Shown: piece by piece, positions 20,939 through 32,452 of the stretch
How positions within the stretch are numbered: the stretch's first letter is position 1
Layout: each line of letters opens with the position of its first letter
Assembly: GCF_000219625.1 (NCBI RefSeq)
Contig: NC_018208.1
Span: forward strand, 1,240,001-1,304,000
DNA length: 64,000 bases
Reading direction: 5' to 3'
DNA from: Zymoseptoria tritici IPO323
Lineage: Eukaryota; Ascomycota; Dothideomycetes; Mycosphaerellales; Mycosphaerellaceae
Notes under the pieces: generated by a model
Database searches by the model: none
Seen by the model: the letters and a program-made list of their open reading frames with translations, nothing else
What the model was told of the DNA's origin: nothing
Made by a program: the position numbers and the translations under genes

Positions 20939-23016
20939 ATGGCCTCTCAGTCTGCGGAGAGCGCACCCACAGCATCACGCGACCAAGCCGCCATCCTGCG
21001 CCTCCCAGACGAACTCCTTGAAGCCATCGTAGCCCATCTGCCTCCTACGGCTACCCTCGCTTTCGGCACCACCAACTCTCGCTTCAATAAGATCACCTAC
21101 GAGCCGCTGGTATGGCGACGACATTGCGTGCAGACATGGAAACATTGGGAAATGAAGCACGAGTTGGAGGAGAAGCTGGATCAACCTCCCGTGCAGACGA
21201 AGTGGCGGATCTTATACAACGAACGGAAGAAGATTGATAGAGAAGCATTGGAGCTGTTCGACCAGCTCCTCCTCACAACTCAATATCGATATGAACGAAT
21301 GGAAAAGGTGGCGAAATATGGCTATGATGTGAAGGATCTCCTCTTGCGGCTTCGAGACCATACCCCAGAAGATGCAGAGGACTATCTCGCAAGGACATTC
21401 CACGCAGATGCTATCCTCGGTCAGATCCACCGCCTGCGAGGAATTGACAAGTGGCAGCGACTTCACAATCATCAGATGGTCAAGCTGGAGGAAGTACTCG
21501 GAGCATACGATGAATTCGTCCTTGCGGGAGCACAGGGTGACATACAAGACATCGACCGCGAGTTTAACCGTATCGCTCAATGCATCTCCACCGAGGTCCC
21601 CGATTTCTACGAACTCAGCCCTCGCCGTCGAGCTGTCGAAATCGCTCAATACCTTCGCAACGCTGGTCTGGTCGGTAACAATAATCAAGACGAATACCAC
21701 GCCCTCCGCAACAACTTCCTCTCCCTCGCCCTTTTTGAAGAACCTCACTCCTCCCTACCTCTCCAATCTGTGGCTATATATTGCGCCGTCTCCCGTCGCC
21801 TCGGTCTCAATGCCAAACTTTCCAACTACCCACAACACGTCCACGCCGTCGTCACTGCTCCACCCGGCATCACCCTGGACGGCCGCCCTACTCGCGCCAG
21901 ATCCACATCATCATCCTCCACCGACGACGAATCCGACCCCAATGCCGGCGAGACAATGCACATGGACCCCTGGCGTTCCTCCACCGAAGTCGACCCTCAA
22001 TACCTCCGCGCTCGCCTCCTACAAATGGGCGCACCCTCCCACCAACACATCCAACACCTCTCCCCAACCTCCACCCTTGACATCGCCCTCCGCACCTCCC
22101 GCAACATCATGACCTCCGTGCAATCCTTCCGCGAACGCCATCGCTCGCACGCCAACGCTTCAACTTCCCACCACTACCCAGACATCGAAGCAGCGTGGTA
22201 CGCCATGCTATGGAGCATGCTCATCCTCGGCGACCACAACCCACGATCCAGTCTACATCGAAGAAGGCAGTGTCTCCCCTACCTCATCGAGCACTTCCAA
22301 ACCCACTACCCCTGGGACCTGCCTCTCATTGAAACACTTCTCCCACCCATGTTCGCCAACGAGAACGAGGCCAATGTCCTCTCTCACCTCGTGGTCGCGC
22401 ACCGCTCCACCGATCGCACGCGCAAAGCTCCACAGCACCGCAACCCGAGGACAAAGGAGAGCGTGAGGTACAAGATCGGAACGTGGATGCGGCATAAGCG
22501 ATTTGGTTACGAGGGCTTCGTGGTCGGATGGGATGCGACCTGTGGAGCTGAGGAGCGATGGGTGGAGCAGATGCGGGTGGACGAGTTGAGCAGGGGAAGG
22601 GAGCAAGGGTTTTATAACGTTGTGTGAGTTCATTCTTCCTGCTATCCGCTTCATGTGGTAATCATTGCTGACCAAGATCTGTGACTATTAGCGCGGACGA
22701 TAAAACCATCCGCTACGTCGCCGAGGAGAACATCATCGCTCTTCCCGAGGATCTCTCATCATCGAGGACAGAATCTGCACGGCCGACGTCGAGTTCTGCG
22801 CCAGCGTCCCTCGCCGGCGTCTCCACCTCTGCGGACGAAGGCGACAACGACAGCGACAATGGTATGGACAGCGAACGCGGCCATGAAGAGGAGTTGGAAG
22901 TGGCGAAGAAACCGGGCGCGAAATTGATGAGTCAAGCAGGGAGGTACTTTTGGAAGTGGGATCAGGAAGAGGGAAGGTTTGTGGGTGGGTTGAAGGAGGA
23001 GTATCCTGATGATTAA
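20939..23016 (+). CDS. F-box protein with transglutaminase-like and YccV-like domains (FBXO21-like)
   Basis: The model is join(20939..22623,22692..23016), 669 residues. The 68-bp intron (GTGAGT...TGCTGACC...TATTAG) joins GFYNVV to ADDKTIRYVAEENI, and without it the protein would stop inside its last domain. An F-box lies at about residues 20-60 (LRLPDELLEAIVAHLPPTAT). A transglutaminase-like/SirB1-type region follows at about 215-310 (LALFEEPHSSLPLQSVAIYC). A YccV-like (hemimethylated-DNA-binding family) domain runs from about 508 to 577 (VRYKIGTWMRHKRFGYEGFV). This three-part order is that of animal FBXO21 and its fungal relatives, which act as SCF ubiquitin-ligase adaptors. The acidic C-terminal tail (about 580-669) is probably disordered. 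ATG context is good (CGCAATGGCC). Confidence 0.92.
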
Positions 23017-24043
23017 ATTGGAGAGTTGGGATGCGGAGAGGAGGCGAGAGGTAATGAATGACACTTCCATAATAGTTGAACTTTATGACGGTACGCGTGC
23101 GTGATACGATCGTTCTGTGGATGTGGTGATGTGTATATATGTCATGAAATGGGTCACGAGATACATGAGAGACAGCTCAAGATTCAAGAGCTCTCTGCAT
23201 TGCTCTGGATGTCGCATCGTGGAGCTAGCCACTCACATCGAAATGGCGCAATGATGGCGAGAATGTTTCGCGAATTCAATCATCTCCATCATACTTCCGC
23301 AAACGTGAATTCCTCTCGGTAGTAGCGCATTCCTCCCGCCAACATGGCAAAATGATGTCCAACCCACCTCCACCCCAAAACTCACCGCACTCGATCCGAT
23401 AAAACGATATTCGTAACGGGCAGAGGTCGAGCAAAAAGAGCAAAACAAAATTCAACATGAGTCGAATCTGGGGTGTTCCAAAGATTGAGAATGCGGCTTG
23501 GTGCAGTGAGCCAAGGATTCATCTGGTAAAAGGCAAGGTGAATGCTGATTAACCCAACTGCGCCGTCAAAGCAGAGCAGAATTCAAATTGATCATATACC
23601 TCAAATATTGATGCCGGGGTTTGGCCGACTACGACCACTCTCTCTTCGTTCTTCTTCTTCTCCTCCTTCATCTCTCCTACCTTGAAAACACAGTCGCTGT
23701 CAAGGTCAAAAGAAACACATCCATGGTGCTGCGATCTCAGTCGATCGGCGCTCTGACGAGTCTCGTCGGTAACGCCACCTCATGGCTGCCTGCTGTAGTG
23801 ATTCATAAGGTACCTTAGTGAGTGGTCTCGTCCAGAAACGAGCCAAGGGCACTTCTGCCTGGTGCTCCGGCCGTTCCTCTCCATGATTCCTTTTCGATGA
23901 ACACTCTCGAGAGTCCATCACTTTTGATCATCTCTCCATTCAAAGACAAGCAGCTCAAGTCAACAATAAGACGCCTCGGCATCGCACCTCGAGGACACTG
24001 ACAGCTTCTAGCCTCCTTAGTTGACGCTCACAATCTTTCCGCC
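23017..24043. other. Intergenic 1.0 kb, nothing recognised
   Basis: The stretch between the FBXO21-like stop and F-box paralog 2 holds only short open frames. The last 100 bp are the promoter of paralog 2. Confidence 0.55.
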
Positions 24044-25488
24044 ATGGGGTATTCAGAAGTATATCATCGACTCTACCCATTGCCGTCCCTTCCAATGCTA
24101 ACACCGCCCTCCAGATGCACTGCACCATCTGCGGCGTCAGCTTCCGTATTGGCCGCATCCGCACCCGTCACGAACCCCGCTCCTACGCCTGGTGCTATTA
24201 CGGCGGCGACATATGCAATCAACTCGCCCTCCCCGATATAGACTGCTCATCCTCCCTAGGTTGCACCTTCGTCGACCGCAACAAATCAACCGACGACTTC
24301 CATTCCCTCGACTCGGATCCCGAAATCCTCTTCCCGCCCGATGGTCAGCTTCCCGACGAAGCCGAACACAGTAAACCCGCCGCCGAGGACGACGACATTA
24401 CGAATGAAGCTGTGCGACCACCCGCCTGGAGTCCTGCGCCGGACGACGAACCCTGGGAAGCGAGCTCCAAATGGATGCTGACCGGCATGACGACCAAGAC
24501 CGAAGAACGTGAGGTGCCAGATGAAGGGGACTGGCTTCCCTTCCGGCACGGCGTGACGGAGTTCTTGGCGGATGATTACCATTTTGACAACGGTTACGAC
24601 TTTCGCACGGCCATGCCGTTTCATCCGTGGTGTTTGGAGGTATATCTACGGGCTGCATTGGCACAGAAGGGGAGAGTAGACGTGGACGGATTAGGGGAGT
24701 GGTGGGAGCAGAGCGATAGGCTGGGCGGGCCGGACGAGGTGGAGAGATGCATGGCATTGGAGACGTGTCAGGGGCAGTGGTGGGATCATGAGAAGGAATT
24801 CGCATTTCTCATCATGGATCCGTTGAAGGATGAGGGACTAATGGGGATATTGAATGAGGCAAGGGAGGTGGAGCATGGCTTCGATCCGTCGCAAAGTGCC
24901 TTTTTGGAGAGAAACTCTCCTCCACCTACAACCGACGAGCAGCACGACCCATTCCTCACCCTCCCACCGGAACTTCTACAGCACATCCTCACCTTACTCC
25001 CCACACCCTCCATCGGCGCTGCACGAACCGCCTCACGAGCTTTCACCCACATCCCCATCTCCTTCTTCCACCACCTCCTCCGCAAAGACTTTCCCTGGAT
25101 CTGGGAGGTCGATCTGGACACTTCCGTCGCTTTGCCAAGGTACTCCAAGTGGACGCAAAAAGTAGTCGACGACGCTCGCGAACCGGAGAGGGATAATTTT
25201 GATCCGCCGGACGACGAAGCTGGGTCTCAGGAGGATGGCGGCGGTCCGCAAGAAGCGGAAGTGGCCACTGCTGCTGGGTCTGCTGAGAGCAATGAGGGTT
25301 ATAACATCCCGCCCGTTCTGCCGCGGTTCCAGACGAATTGGTTCAAGTTGTATGCTGCGTTGAAGAAAGCTGGGCATTCGATTCCGGGTCTCAGGAACCG
25401 TGAACGGATTTGGAGGGACTGTGGACAGATTTTGAAGAAGATTGATGAGATGAGAGTGAAGGATGAGGAGGCGGCAAAATGGGCTTGA
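24044..25488 (+). CDS. F-box protein, paralog 2 (intact)
   Basis: The model is join(24044..24058,24115..25488), 462 residues. The 15-bp first exon (MGYSE) and the 56-bp intron (GTATAT...GCTAACACC...CCAG) mirror paralog 1 at 15941-17534. An N-terminal CxxC pair (MHCTICGVSFRIGRIRTRHE) is followed by an acidic linker, PAPDDEPWEASSKWML, MPFHPWCLEVYLRAAL, then the F-box at about residues 280-330 (FLTLPPELLQHILTLLP) and a conserved C-terminal helix region (RTNWFKLYAALKK in paralog 1; QTNWFKLYAALKK here). The family is common as lineage-specific paralogs in filamentous fungi, and the substrate is unknown. The two genes face each other's flank about 6.5 kb apart with two unrelated genes between, so they are not a simple tandem duplicate. 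Confidence 0.88.
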
Positions 25489-25809
25489 CTTGTTTGAGAA
25501 GCATATATGGGCTCGTGCGATCGATGGCGCACTGCATGAATGATCGAAGGACTGTCTACAGCGGGCATGGAGCCGTCGCACGCGGGCGTCGTGAGCAAAA
25601 GTATTCGGCTCTTACGGATGAGATATCGAGAGTCCGGGATCGAGGATCGCGCATTGAAGCGACTCAAAGTCCCTTTATGACATCACCCTTTCTGATGCTC
25701 ATGGATGTATCGCCAAGATGACTGGTGATTGACAGAAAACGAGACTCTACAGCACGCTCCTTGCTCAAACCTGCTCGGCGGCTCCAGTGACACTGGCTCC
25801 GGGCTGGAA
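25489..25809. other. Intergenic 0.3 kb
   Basis: Nothing is recognised between F-box paralog 2 and the small candidate gene at 25810. Confidence 0.5.
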
Positions 25810-26191
25810 ATGGAGCGCGAGCGAACTTCTGTTCTCTGGATCGAAATATCGATGCTTTCGAAAGCCATGAAAGGTAGCGGGAGTCTCGGAGCATGGAAGC
25901 CAGGTAAGCATGCAGATAGCACATGTCAGCCCGTCGTCTTCGTCTCTTCTCTTGCGGTTCTCTTCCTTTTATCCAAGCAAGACTCTCGAAATCCAACACA
26001 CGAGTACCAGCGCGATTCGACTACTCACTGCAGACTCCCAGGGCAAATCCTGGCAAGGGTACTATCCCACGGGAGAAGGCCAGGACGACGCGCCGAAGCA
26101 TTACGCGTGCACTGATCCGGGCGGTGTGGGCAGAGAGGATAAGAAGGGAGGATGCGGGTTCCCTTGGAAGCCACCCGCGGATGGAGGGTAG
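25810..26191 (+). CDS. Small hypothetical protein, two-exon model
   Basis: A possible model is join(25810..25903,26034..26191), 83 residues. The donor AG|GTAAGC and the acceptor CACTGCAG are both strong and the junction keeps frame, giving ...GAWKP|DSQGKSWQGYYPTGEG. The second exon (YYPTGEG, HYACTDPGGVG, GGCGFPWKPPADGG) is compositionally unlike random sequence, with two cysteines and many Gly/Pro. The intron would be 130 bp, long for this genome, and the start is uncertain because the frame stays open farther upstream. There is no signal peptide on this start. I recognise no family. Confidence 0.3.
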
Positions 26192-27589
26192 GAAGAAAGA
26201 CGGGAGGGACAGTGTGCAGGAGAGGGAAAACAGAGGCTGTTCAACATTACTATTGCTGATCATGATCTCTTGTATGGCGTTTGACTTCTTTCCTTGTGTG
26301 CTTGCGAATGGGCGACGATCGTCTCGCGAGTTGTCCCATTGACCCATGCTTGAACAACGTTTAGCCGATAGAACTTCTTCCATGCGCACTGGAATTGTGC
26401 CAACTATCGATGACTTAATTGATATCATTCAATCAGGTACAGCCGGTGAGCACATCGGACGGATCAATGTTCAACACTTGTCCGCAGGCTGATGGCCGGA
26501 CTGCATGGCAGTTGGCAACCCCTACCCTAGATATGCCCTTCTGATGGCTCCCAACGGTGATCCGTCGGATATGCTCTCACGCTGTTCTCCTGGAATAATC
26601 GGAGCTGCTTTTGACTCGGAAGCATCGGCCTTCCGTGCAATGGTTGTGCAATGCTTTTGTTGCGTCACGGGCAACAGGTCATACAAGGTGCCCCTAGTGA
26701 ACAACCTAGGCACGGAACCGGGCATCCGGGTTTAAATCAAGAACAGCAGCCCGCTCCCTGTAGTGACCGCCGACTGCTTCCGAACCAATGCTCGCTCGAT
26801 GACGACTCGGGAGATGGCGTGAAGGAGTGCGGAAGTGATGACGGACTTGGGAGGAAGTGGAAGGAAGAGACAAAAGATCGAGAAGGAAAGGGAGTGATAC
26901 CAGAGTGATGCGCTGCGTGCGGCATGAATGTGCAGTCCTCACAAGCTGCCGCAGTCATGCCGTCTGGATTGACGATAGCTCTGCCAATGAAAACAGCACG
27001 CCCGTTGGACCTGGAGCATACCTCTCTGTCACCTTGAGGCCTCGTTGCATCGCACTGGATAAAGTCCTCCGGCAGCGGAATGTTCTTATCTCACTCGTGA
27101 GATCGCCCTGCAAGCTCGTTCCTGTCGGTATTATCCTCAGCCGACTCGCCCTGAAGGAAATCATGGCAAATTACACCCTTCTCTCGCAGAGTAATGTCGT
27201 GTCTGCGTGCACGTCTGCTCTGGGCTGTGCTTTCCAACGCTTGCTGACCACGAAGTCATCGTCCTCACTGTCATGTCCGTCCTGACGATCTTGCTTGAGG
27301 TCTGTGGTCTGGAGGTTGCATCGTTGGGAATGTAGGATTCCCAGTCCTATTATCTGTTCTGAGACCGTGCAAACGCGGCCTTTGATGGCAGGAAAAGCCC
27401 TGGCGGTGCGAGCTGACGCCGTCGCGGCTTTCTGCCATCTGTCTTCAACTGGTGGACTCAGCGAATTCTTTTCAACGTCATCAGCGGCGGGCGCTTCGAG
27501 ATATGTATTCAAAGCATGTCCTGATAATCACCGACAGAATTGAAGAAATGAGCGGGAGACAGTATTCGAGCACGCGAGAGTTTTTACGT
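26192..27589. other. Gene-poor 1.4 kb
   Basis: Only unsupported open frames are seen here. Composition is like the rest of the unique DNA up to about 27590, where it changes. Confidence 0.5.
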
Positions 27590-27720
27590 CTACCATCTAA
27601 CTATACGCCTAGGATACTAATATACTGTATATACGTAGCGAGCTTTACTTCTAGGAATCCTCGCCGCTATAACAATAATAGTCACTCGTTCGAGAGTTAC
27701 GTTCGCGCTACTATACTACG
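27590..27720. repeat. Short RIP-like patch
   Basis: The sequence turns abruptly TA-rich with retained CpG (for example CTAACTATACGCCTAGGATA and CGCGCTACTATACTACG), while CA and TG dinucleotides become scarce. This is the same texture as the block after 53540. It probably is a remnant of a RIP-mutated transposon. It overlaps the last codons of the minus-strand gene at 27697. Confidence 0.6.
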
Positions 27721-28105
27721 CTTCGACTTATCCGACCAACACTCCCATTTTGAACACTCCCATACGCCGTAATCAACGTGGCAGCATGTCTGCCCACTCG
27801 GACACGCGCTTCCTCCCGATTCGCAACGCTCTAAAAACAGTGTTAGCGCAGCTCGTAGCGAAACCCGCTTTGGGGAGACAACGTACTCTGGCACTTGTTG
27901 TCAAAGCATCCATTCGGGGCACAGCAGATGCCGCCGCCGTAACAGGGTGCTGTTCGAGGCGGTAAGTATTCGACTTGGGAGGTCAGAGCGTTGGAGGCGT
28001 AGTATGCGTACAATTTTCTCCCTTGATACACAATGACACGATATGTCCGCTTTCACCGAGAGCGGCCGAGGCCATAATAAGCAAGGTGTAGGTGAGGACC
28101 TTCAT
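27697..28105 (-). CDS. Secreted cysteine-rich protein, 11 Cys (effector candidate)
   Basis: The model is complement(join(27697..27830,27887..27973,28057..28105)), 89 residues. Introns are 27974-28056 (GTGAAA...GCTCTGACC...CAAG) and 27831-27886 (GTACGT...GCTAACACTG...TTTTTAG); junctions are phase 1 and phase 1 and the frame is kept throughout. Exon 1 encodes a signal peptide (MKVLTYTLLIMASAAL). The mature chain is dense in cysteine: APCYGGGICCAPNGC, DNKCQKRCESGG and CPSGQTCCHVDYG, ending WECSKWECW and a basic tail KRSIVART. The two CC pairs suggest a knotted, disulfide-rich fold of the effector or defensin-like kind, which is inference. The 17-bp minisatellite at 28121-28239 begins 16 bp upstream of the start codon. 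The first donor (GTGAAA) is the weakest point of the model. Confidence 0.68.
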
Positions 28106-28120
28106 TTTTTCGATTGCAAG

Positions 28121-28239
28121 GTCGGGAGTGTTGGAGTGTCGGGAGTGTTGGAGTGTCGGGTGTGTTGGAATGTCGGGTGTGTTGGAGTGTCGGGTGTGTT
28201 GGAGTGTCGGGAGTGTTGGAGTGTCGGGAGTGCCGGAAC
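28121..28239. repeat. 17-bp minisatellite, 7 units, in the promoter / 5' UTR of the 27.7-kb gene
   Basis: Units begin at 28121, 28138, 28155, 28172, 28189, 28206 and 28223. The consensus is GTCGGGAGTGTTGGAGT, with A/T variation at position 7 and a diverged last unit. Since 17 is not a multiple of three, all frames stay open across it and yield spurious open frames on both strands. Confidence 0.95.
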
Positions 28240-30575
28240 TGGTTGGACGCTTCGATGGCTTTGACCGGCGATGCAGAGGAAGAAGAGAAGAGGAGAACTC
28301 GGAGGGAATTGACGAGTATTATGGTGACTCGAGCCGTCCGATTTTAGCACCGCAATGTGGCTGAGTGTGCTGGGGCAGTGCTGTGTCTGTCGACGAGGCC
28401 CGTTCGTATTCGGAAGAGTCGGAACAAGGATGGATGGTGACCATGCAACTTCTCAAGAACTTCGCGCATGCATGACTCCTTCGCAATCAGAATTCATCCG
28501 AAGCTGATCTTCATGTGGTATTTACAGCTCCTACCGTTTAGTTCGCCAATTCTTCAAACAGATCTCTCCAGCTTGGCCTTGGCAAGATGGAACCACATCG
28601 ACTGCACAAGATGGCGACAACTTGTCATCGCGCGCCTGCCCAGTCTTGTCAGCCCTGCACTGGATACGAACGGATGACACTGCCACTGACGACTCCCTGA
28701 TGTTGGATGCGGCATTCCGGGCAAGGAAGGGTTTCAATGAAGCGGAAAGTCGCGGACAGTATGCTTGTCATCCACTTTGGCGACACGTCTGATCCAGAGT
28801 TAGCATGTGACGAAGTCTGATCAAGGAGCATCCTGCACAGACAGTGTTCTGCGGACCGGAGTAGTGCTTACGGTTAGAAACTCAATCGATGCATTTCCCA
28901 CGCAGAGATCGGGAACTTCTCGAGAATCGAGATCATGTTGGCACAAGAAGAAATGCTTCGTGCGGCGGGCAATACTTGGTGCATTTGAATCACAGAGTCT
29001 GTACATTTCCCAGCCCACTCCCTTATTACGAGACATGGAGGTACAACTGCCTGTTTGTCCGCAAGGGACAGGGAGCAATCGCTGTGTGTTTTTCGGACGG
29101 ACTTGTGCTGAGAAGGCTGTGCCTTCTTTCCATGGACGCCGCAGCCGGAACGCATACAGCGCTGAGTTGTTGTCGGAGGGAGGGACACTTGTTGGTACTG
29201 GGGACCAGTGTGACATTCCTGCTTTCCTCCCGCTTGCTGCAGCCATGCCGTGGCAATCGACTGTGGTTCTGCCAATGTTGATCGTCAGCTTTGGTTACAA
29301 GCAAGCTCCAGATGAAGTTTTGTTCCAGCCGAAGAGCATTCAGCCCGTGGCTTCATCGAGCTGTGATCGAATCACGAGCGCTTCATGCTTGCTGCTGGCT
29401 CATGTGCAGATCAAGGTGTGGACCAGTGCACGTCTACCTCTCCTCGCAAGATTCCACCGCATCAGCTCTCATCTCCTACCTCACACTCAGCCCGACATGC
29501 AGTGACTACGTCCACGCCTGGTAGGACCACAATCCCCGACGACGAAGTTGAAACCCACGCCTCTTCTTCAATTCACTTTGCCCACCGCAACGATGTTCTC
29601 TCGCTCAACCATGCTCGATCGCCATAATTGCTGTTCAGAACGGTCTCTCGACTGTTTCGCCTACAGCTCTGTGTTGTTGACTAACACCGGAAGTGTCCCA
29701 CACAAAAAGCCGTACTTGTCGAAAGCTATCGAAGAGAGGGGAGAGTGATGGTGTTCCAATTGTCATAGCCTGTGGTCTCTCGCTGGTTCCAGCGGTCCCA
29801 AGTTCTCGGCCCCGGAGTGTACTCCTCTCAATCAGGATTGCGTTGTGTGAAGAATCTAGTCAGGACGTGAAGAAGTGGATCTCGAGCAGACTGGCGGAAA
29901 GACGGTCCATAGTCCGGCTTGGCTCGGGAGGGGTTGATACCTCCTACAACGACCGTGAGGTGCGTGGGTGCGTGAGGTACGGTACGTGAGCAGAGGACAG
30001 AGAAATGCACTACTCACATTCACAATTCCCATGGAAGAGAACACGATCCGTTTTCCCTGTCATGTGAAAATGGCACCATCTGGATCGAGTGAGGTCCAGA
30101 TCGAAAGCGGGCACTTTAGAGCGGGGTAGCAGTGGCGTCAAATGTTTTCCCGCCACATTCAGCAAGTCCCGCAAACGGCAAATGCGAGGGACAACCGAGA
30201 ATGCAAGGATTGGGCGACGTGGCATGTTGATTGTTGACGATGAGCAGAAGCGAAAGAACGCTGAAGTCATGCAGATGTGAAGGCTGGAATGCACAATTGT
30301 TGTTTCGAAATTTGATTCTGAGAAACTATTGACTATGCTCTGATGAGGAGCCTGTCGATATCGCTGTGTCGCTGTCGTGATGGTATAGACTGCCGTGAAT
30401 CATTCGCAAGAGTGGTGTGAAGTTGGAGTAGTCTGCAGATGACTGTCAGCGAGACGCTCACGTCGAGTGGTGGTAGGTATGGGTATCAAAAGCGTACACT
30501 CAAGGTCCCGAAGACCCTCAAACCATCCTCCTCATCCGTCACTCATCAGAAGAGGTGAACGCGCGGGGTATGCAT
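28240..30575. other. Gene-poor 2.3 kb
   Basis: The longest frame (28807-29505, plus, 232 codons) lacks any recognisable domain, and overlapping frames of similar size exist on both strands, so I do not accept it. No repeat or RNA gene is seen. Confidence 0.5.
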
Positions 30576-30911
30576 TTAGATTCCCTGCTTGTTGGCCTCC
30601 TTGGAAGCCTCGTGCTTGGACTGCTCAGCCTTGTCGGAGGCGGCACCGAGAGCGCCGGAGACACGGTCGGTGATGGAGTTGTTGCCGGGGACGTTGCCCT
30701 TGGCCTGCTCCTTGTTGGCCTCCTTGGATGCCTCGGCGGACTTGCCCTGGAGAGACTCGGACACGTAGTTGGCGGCGTTGGAGACCGAGTTGGCGATCTG
30801 ACCGACGATTCCCTCCTGTGATGGTGTGTTAGCTGGTGAAGCGGGGTTGGTGAAGTGTGGTGAAGGTGATGATCAACGTACGTTGGGTGCGTTGGCGTTA
30901 GGGGCAGACAT
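30576..30911 (-). CDS. grg1: Glucose-repressible / starvation-induced protein, Grg1 (CCG-1)-like
   Basis: The model is complement(join(30576..30815,30882..30911)), 89 residues. The 66-bp intron 30816-30881 is GTACGT...GCTAACACACC...ACAG. Exon 1 encodes MSAPNANAPN. The rest is a highly polar, Ala/Lys/Glu/Asn-rich helical sequence with NAANYVSESLQGKSAEASKE and repeated EASKEANK, matching the small hydrophilic Grg1/Ccg-1 family. That family is strongly induced on carbon starvation and stress and under clock control in Neurospora. Its molecular role is unclear, possibly protective like LEA proteins. A TTTATAA box lies about 110 bp upstream at 31020-31026, consistent with a highly expressed gene. 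Confidence 0.82.
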
Positions 30912-32452
30912 CTTGATGATTGTGTGGTGGTGGGTGTTGGGTTTGAGTGTGTTGTTGTGGTATGTGAGATTGTGTGAGGCTGGTGATGAAGAAAGGAAAA
31001 AGGTCGACGAGGCAGCAGAGTTATAAAGCACAAACAGCCAGATCGAAAAGCACGGACCTTGCATGAGCTAAGCGGGCGGACTGCGTCATGAGCACATCAT
31101 TCACGTTGGTGAGTGGGAGCTTTTGGCAGGTGCACCCCCACCATTCATCCATCGCCGTGACGACCTGACATGCCGACGTGCTCCCTTTGTCTGTCACGCG
31201 CATCTTTGAGTCTGTTCTGTGGTCCATTTCCAAGGAAACCGGGAACGTCCAGCATGCACGTCATTTCCACATGCCATGCCAATCGTCAGTCGTCGTGGCC
31301 GCGAACAGCTGTCCATCCTGACGCCACTTCCAGGTTGTCTCTTGGGACTGAGTCCAGTGCCGCCTGCCCCTCCTACGCCACAGCTTTGTCCCACGCCTCG
31401 TCGTCACTGCTTGGGTGGGCCACATCTGTCATCTGTCCTTCCGAGGCATCATCCAACCACGCGCAGTGGCAGTGGCACTGTTCCTGTTCCTGTTCCTGAA
31501 GCGATCTTCACGCCGTCTAGCCTAGACAAGTACAGCGTCGCACTGGAGGAAGGTGGGCAATAGCCACTTGTGGTGCTTCCTCTCGAATGTTCGAGGGCAT
31601 GCGGTGGATCAAGGTATTCGTGTCGTCGATCGCGGCGATGGTCCAGGACCAGTCAGACCTAAGCCACGATCCACCACCATCGTGATGCCCAAGCTGTCAA
31701 TCGGTTCCATGCCGGCCCACAAGCCTCAGGCATGCTGGCAGCTCTGGTGTTGGATGCTGAGAGGAAGGCGTGATCAACATTCTCGGTTTCGTCTTTGAGG
31801 TAAAGCCGTGGAATTGGTTGTCATGCTCCGCGAGCATGGGTCGACACACGAAGCTGACCGGGTAGTGAGAGTCGCTCATCGAAATGCCACGGTCACTCAT
31901 TCCAAGAGCAGAGGTCAAGTAAGACGGGACGAAGTGAGGTCCTCTCGCCTGACTTAAGTACCCACCACCCGATTCAAGATCACCCACAAACCGGGCATGG
32001 AATGACACAAATCCTGCATCCACGACCGCATCGAGCATCACTCGGTCTTGGATCCATCAGTCCGGAGTTCAAGCCGAACCACAAATCAAGCATGGCACGG
32101 GCGTAGTGTGGAGGAAGCGTCGCCCTATTGCACTCGCGCTTCTGGCGGTCTTCTGCACTGCTTCGAGGGCGGGCCTGCTGACGTTTGGCATGCGAAGGCG
32201 GAATGTCTTTGTACGGCCAATGCCCGTGGTACGCAGTGCAGTCTCAGCTCGAGCGTGAGTACATTTGGCTTCCGCGAGTAGCAGGAATCTCTGCATGTTT
32301 CCTGCTTTGATCGGCATTTTCTCTCATGCCTGCTCGATGTGATGTATTGTGCATCGGCGTGCCATCTGGCACTCTATCTCTGATGTACAGCGATGACTTT
32401 CGTCAACTGGCTTGATCTCTCTGCGACTGTCGTGTGTTGGTTGCACAATAGT
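30912..32452. other. Intergenic 1.5 kb, nothing recognised beyond the grg1 promoter
   Basis: The first part is the promoter of the Grg1-like gene. The remainder to the histidine kinase stop holds short frames only, plus a small CTGTTC microsatellite near 31480-31500. Confidence 0.5.
31018..31027 (-). promoter_or_regulatory. TATA-like box of the Grg1-like gene
   Basis: On the minus strand the sequence reads GCTTTATAAC about 110 bp before the ATG at 30911. Position and sequence fit a TATA element of a strongly expressed small gene. Confidence 0.5.

Noticed and set aside
28043..28364. Open frames with repeated VGVSGVLEC or TPTLQHSRHSN peptides
   Set aside because: They are translations of a 17-bp minisatellite, which stays open in all frames.
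28807..29505. Plus-strand open frame of 232 codons
   Set aside because: No domain, signal or codon pattern; comparable frames overlap on the other strand.
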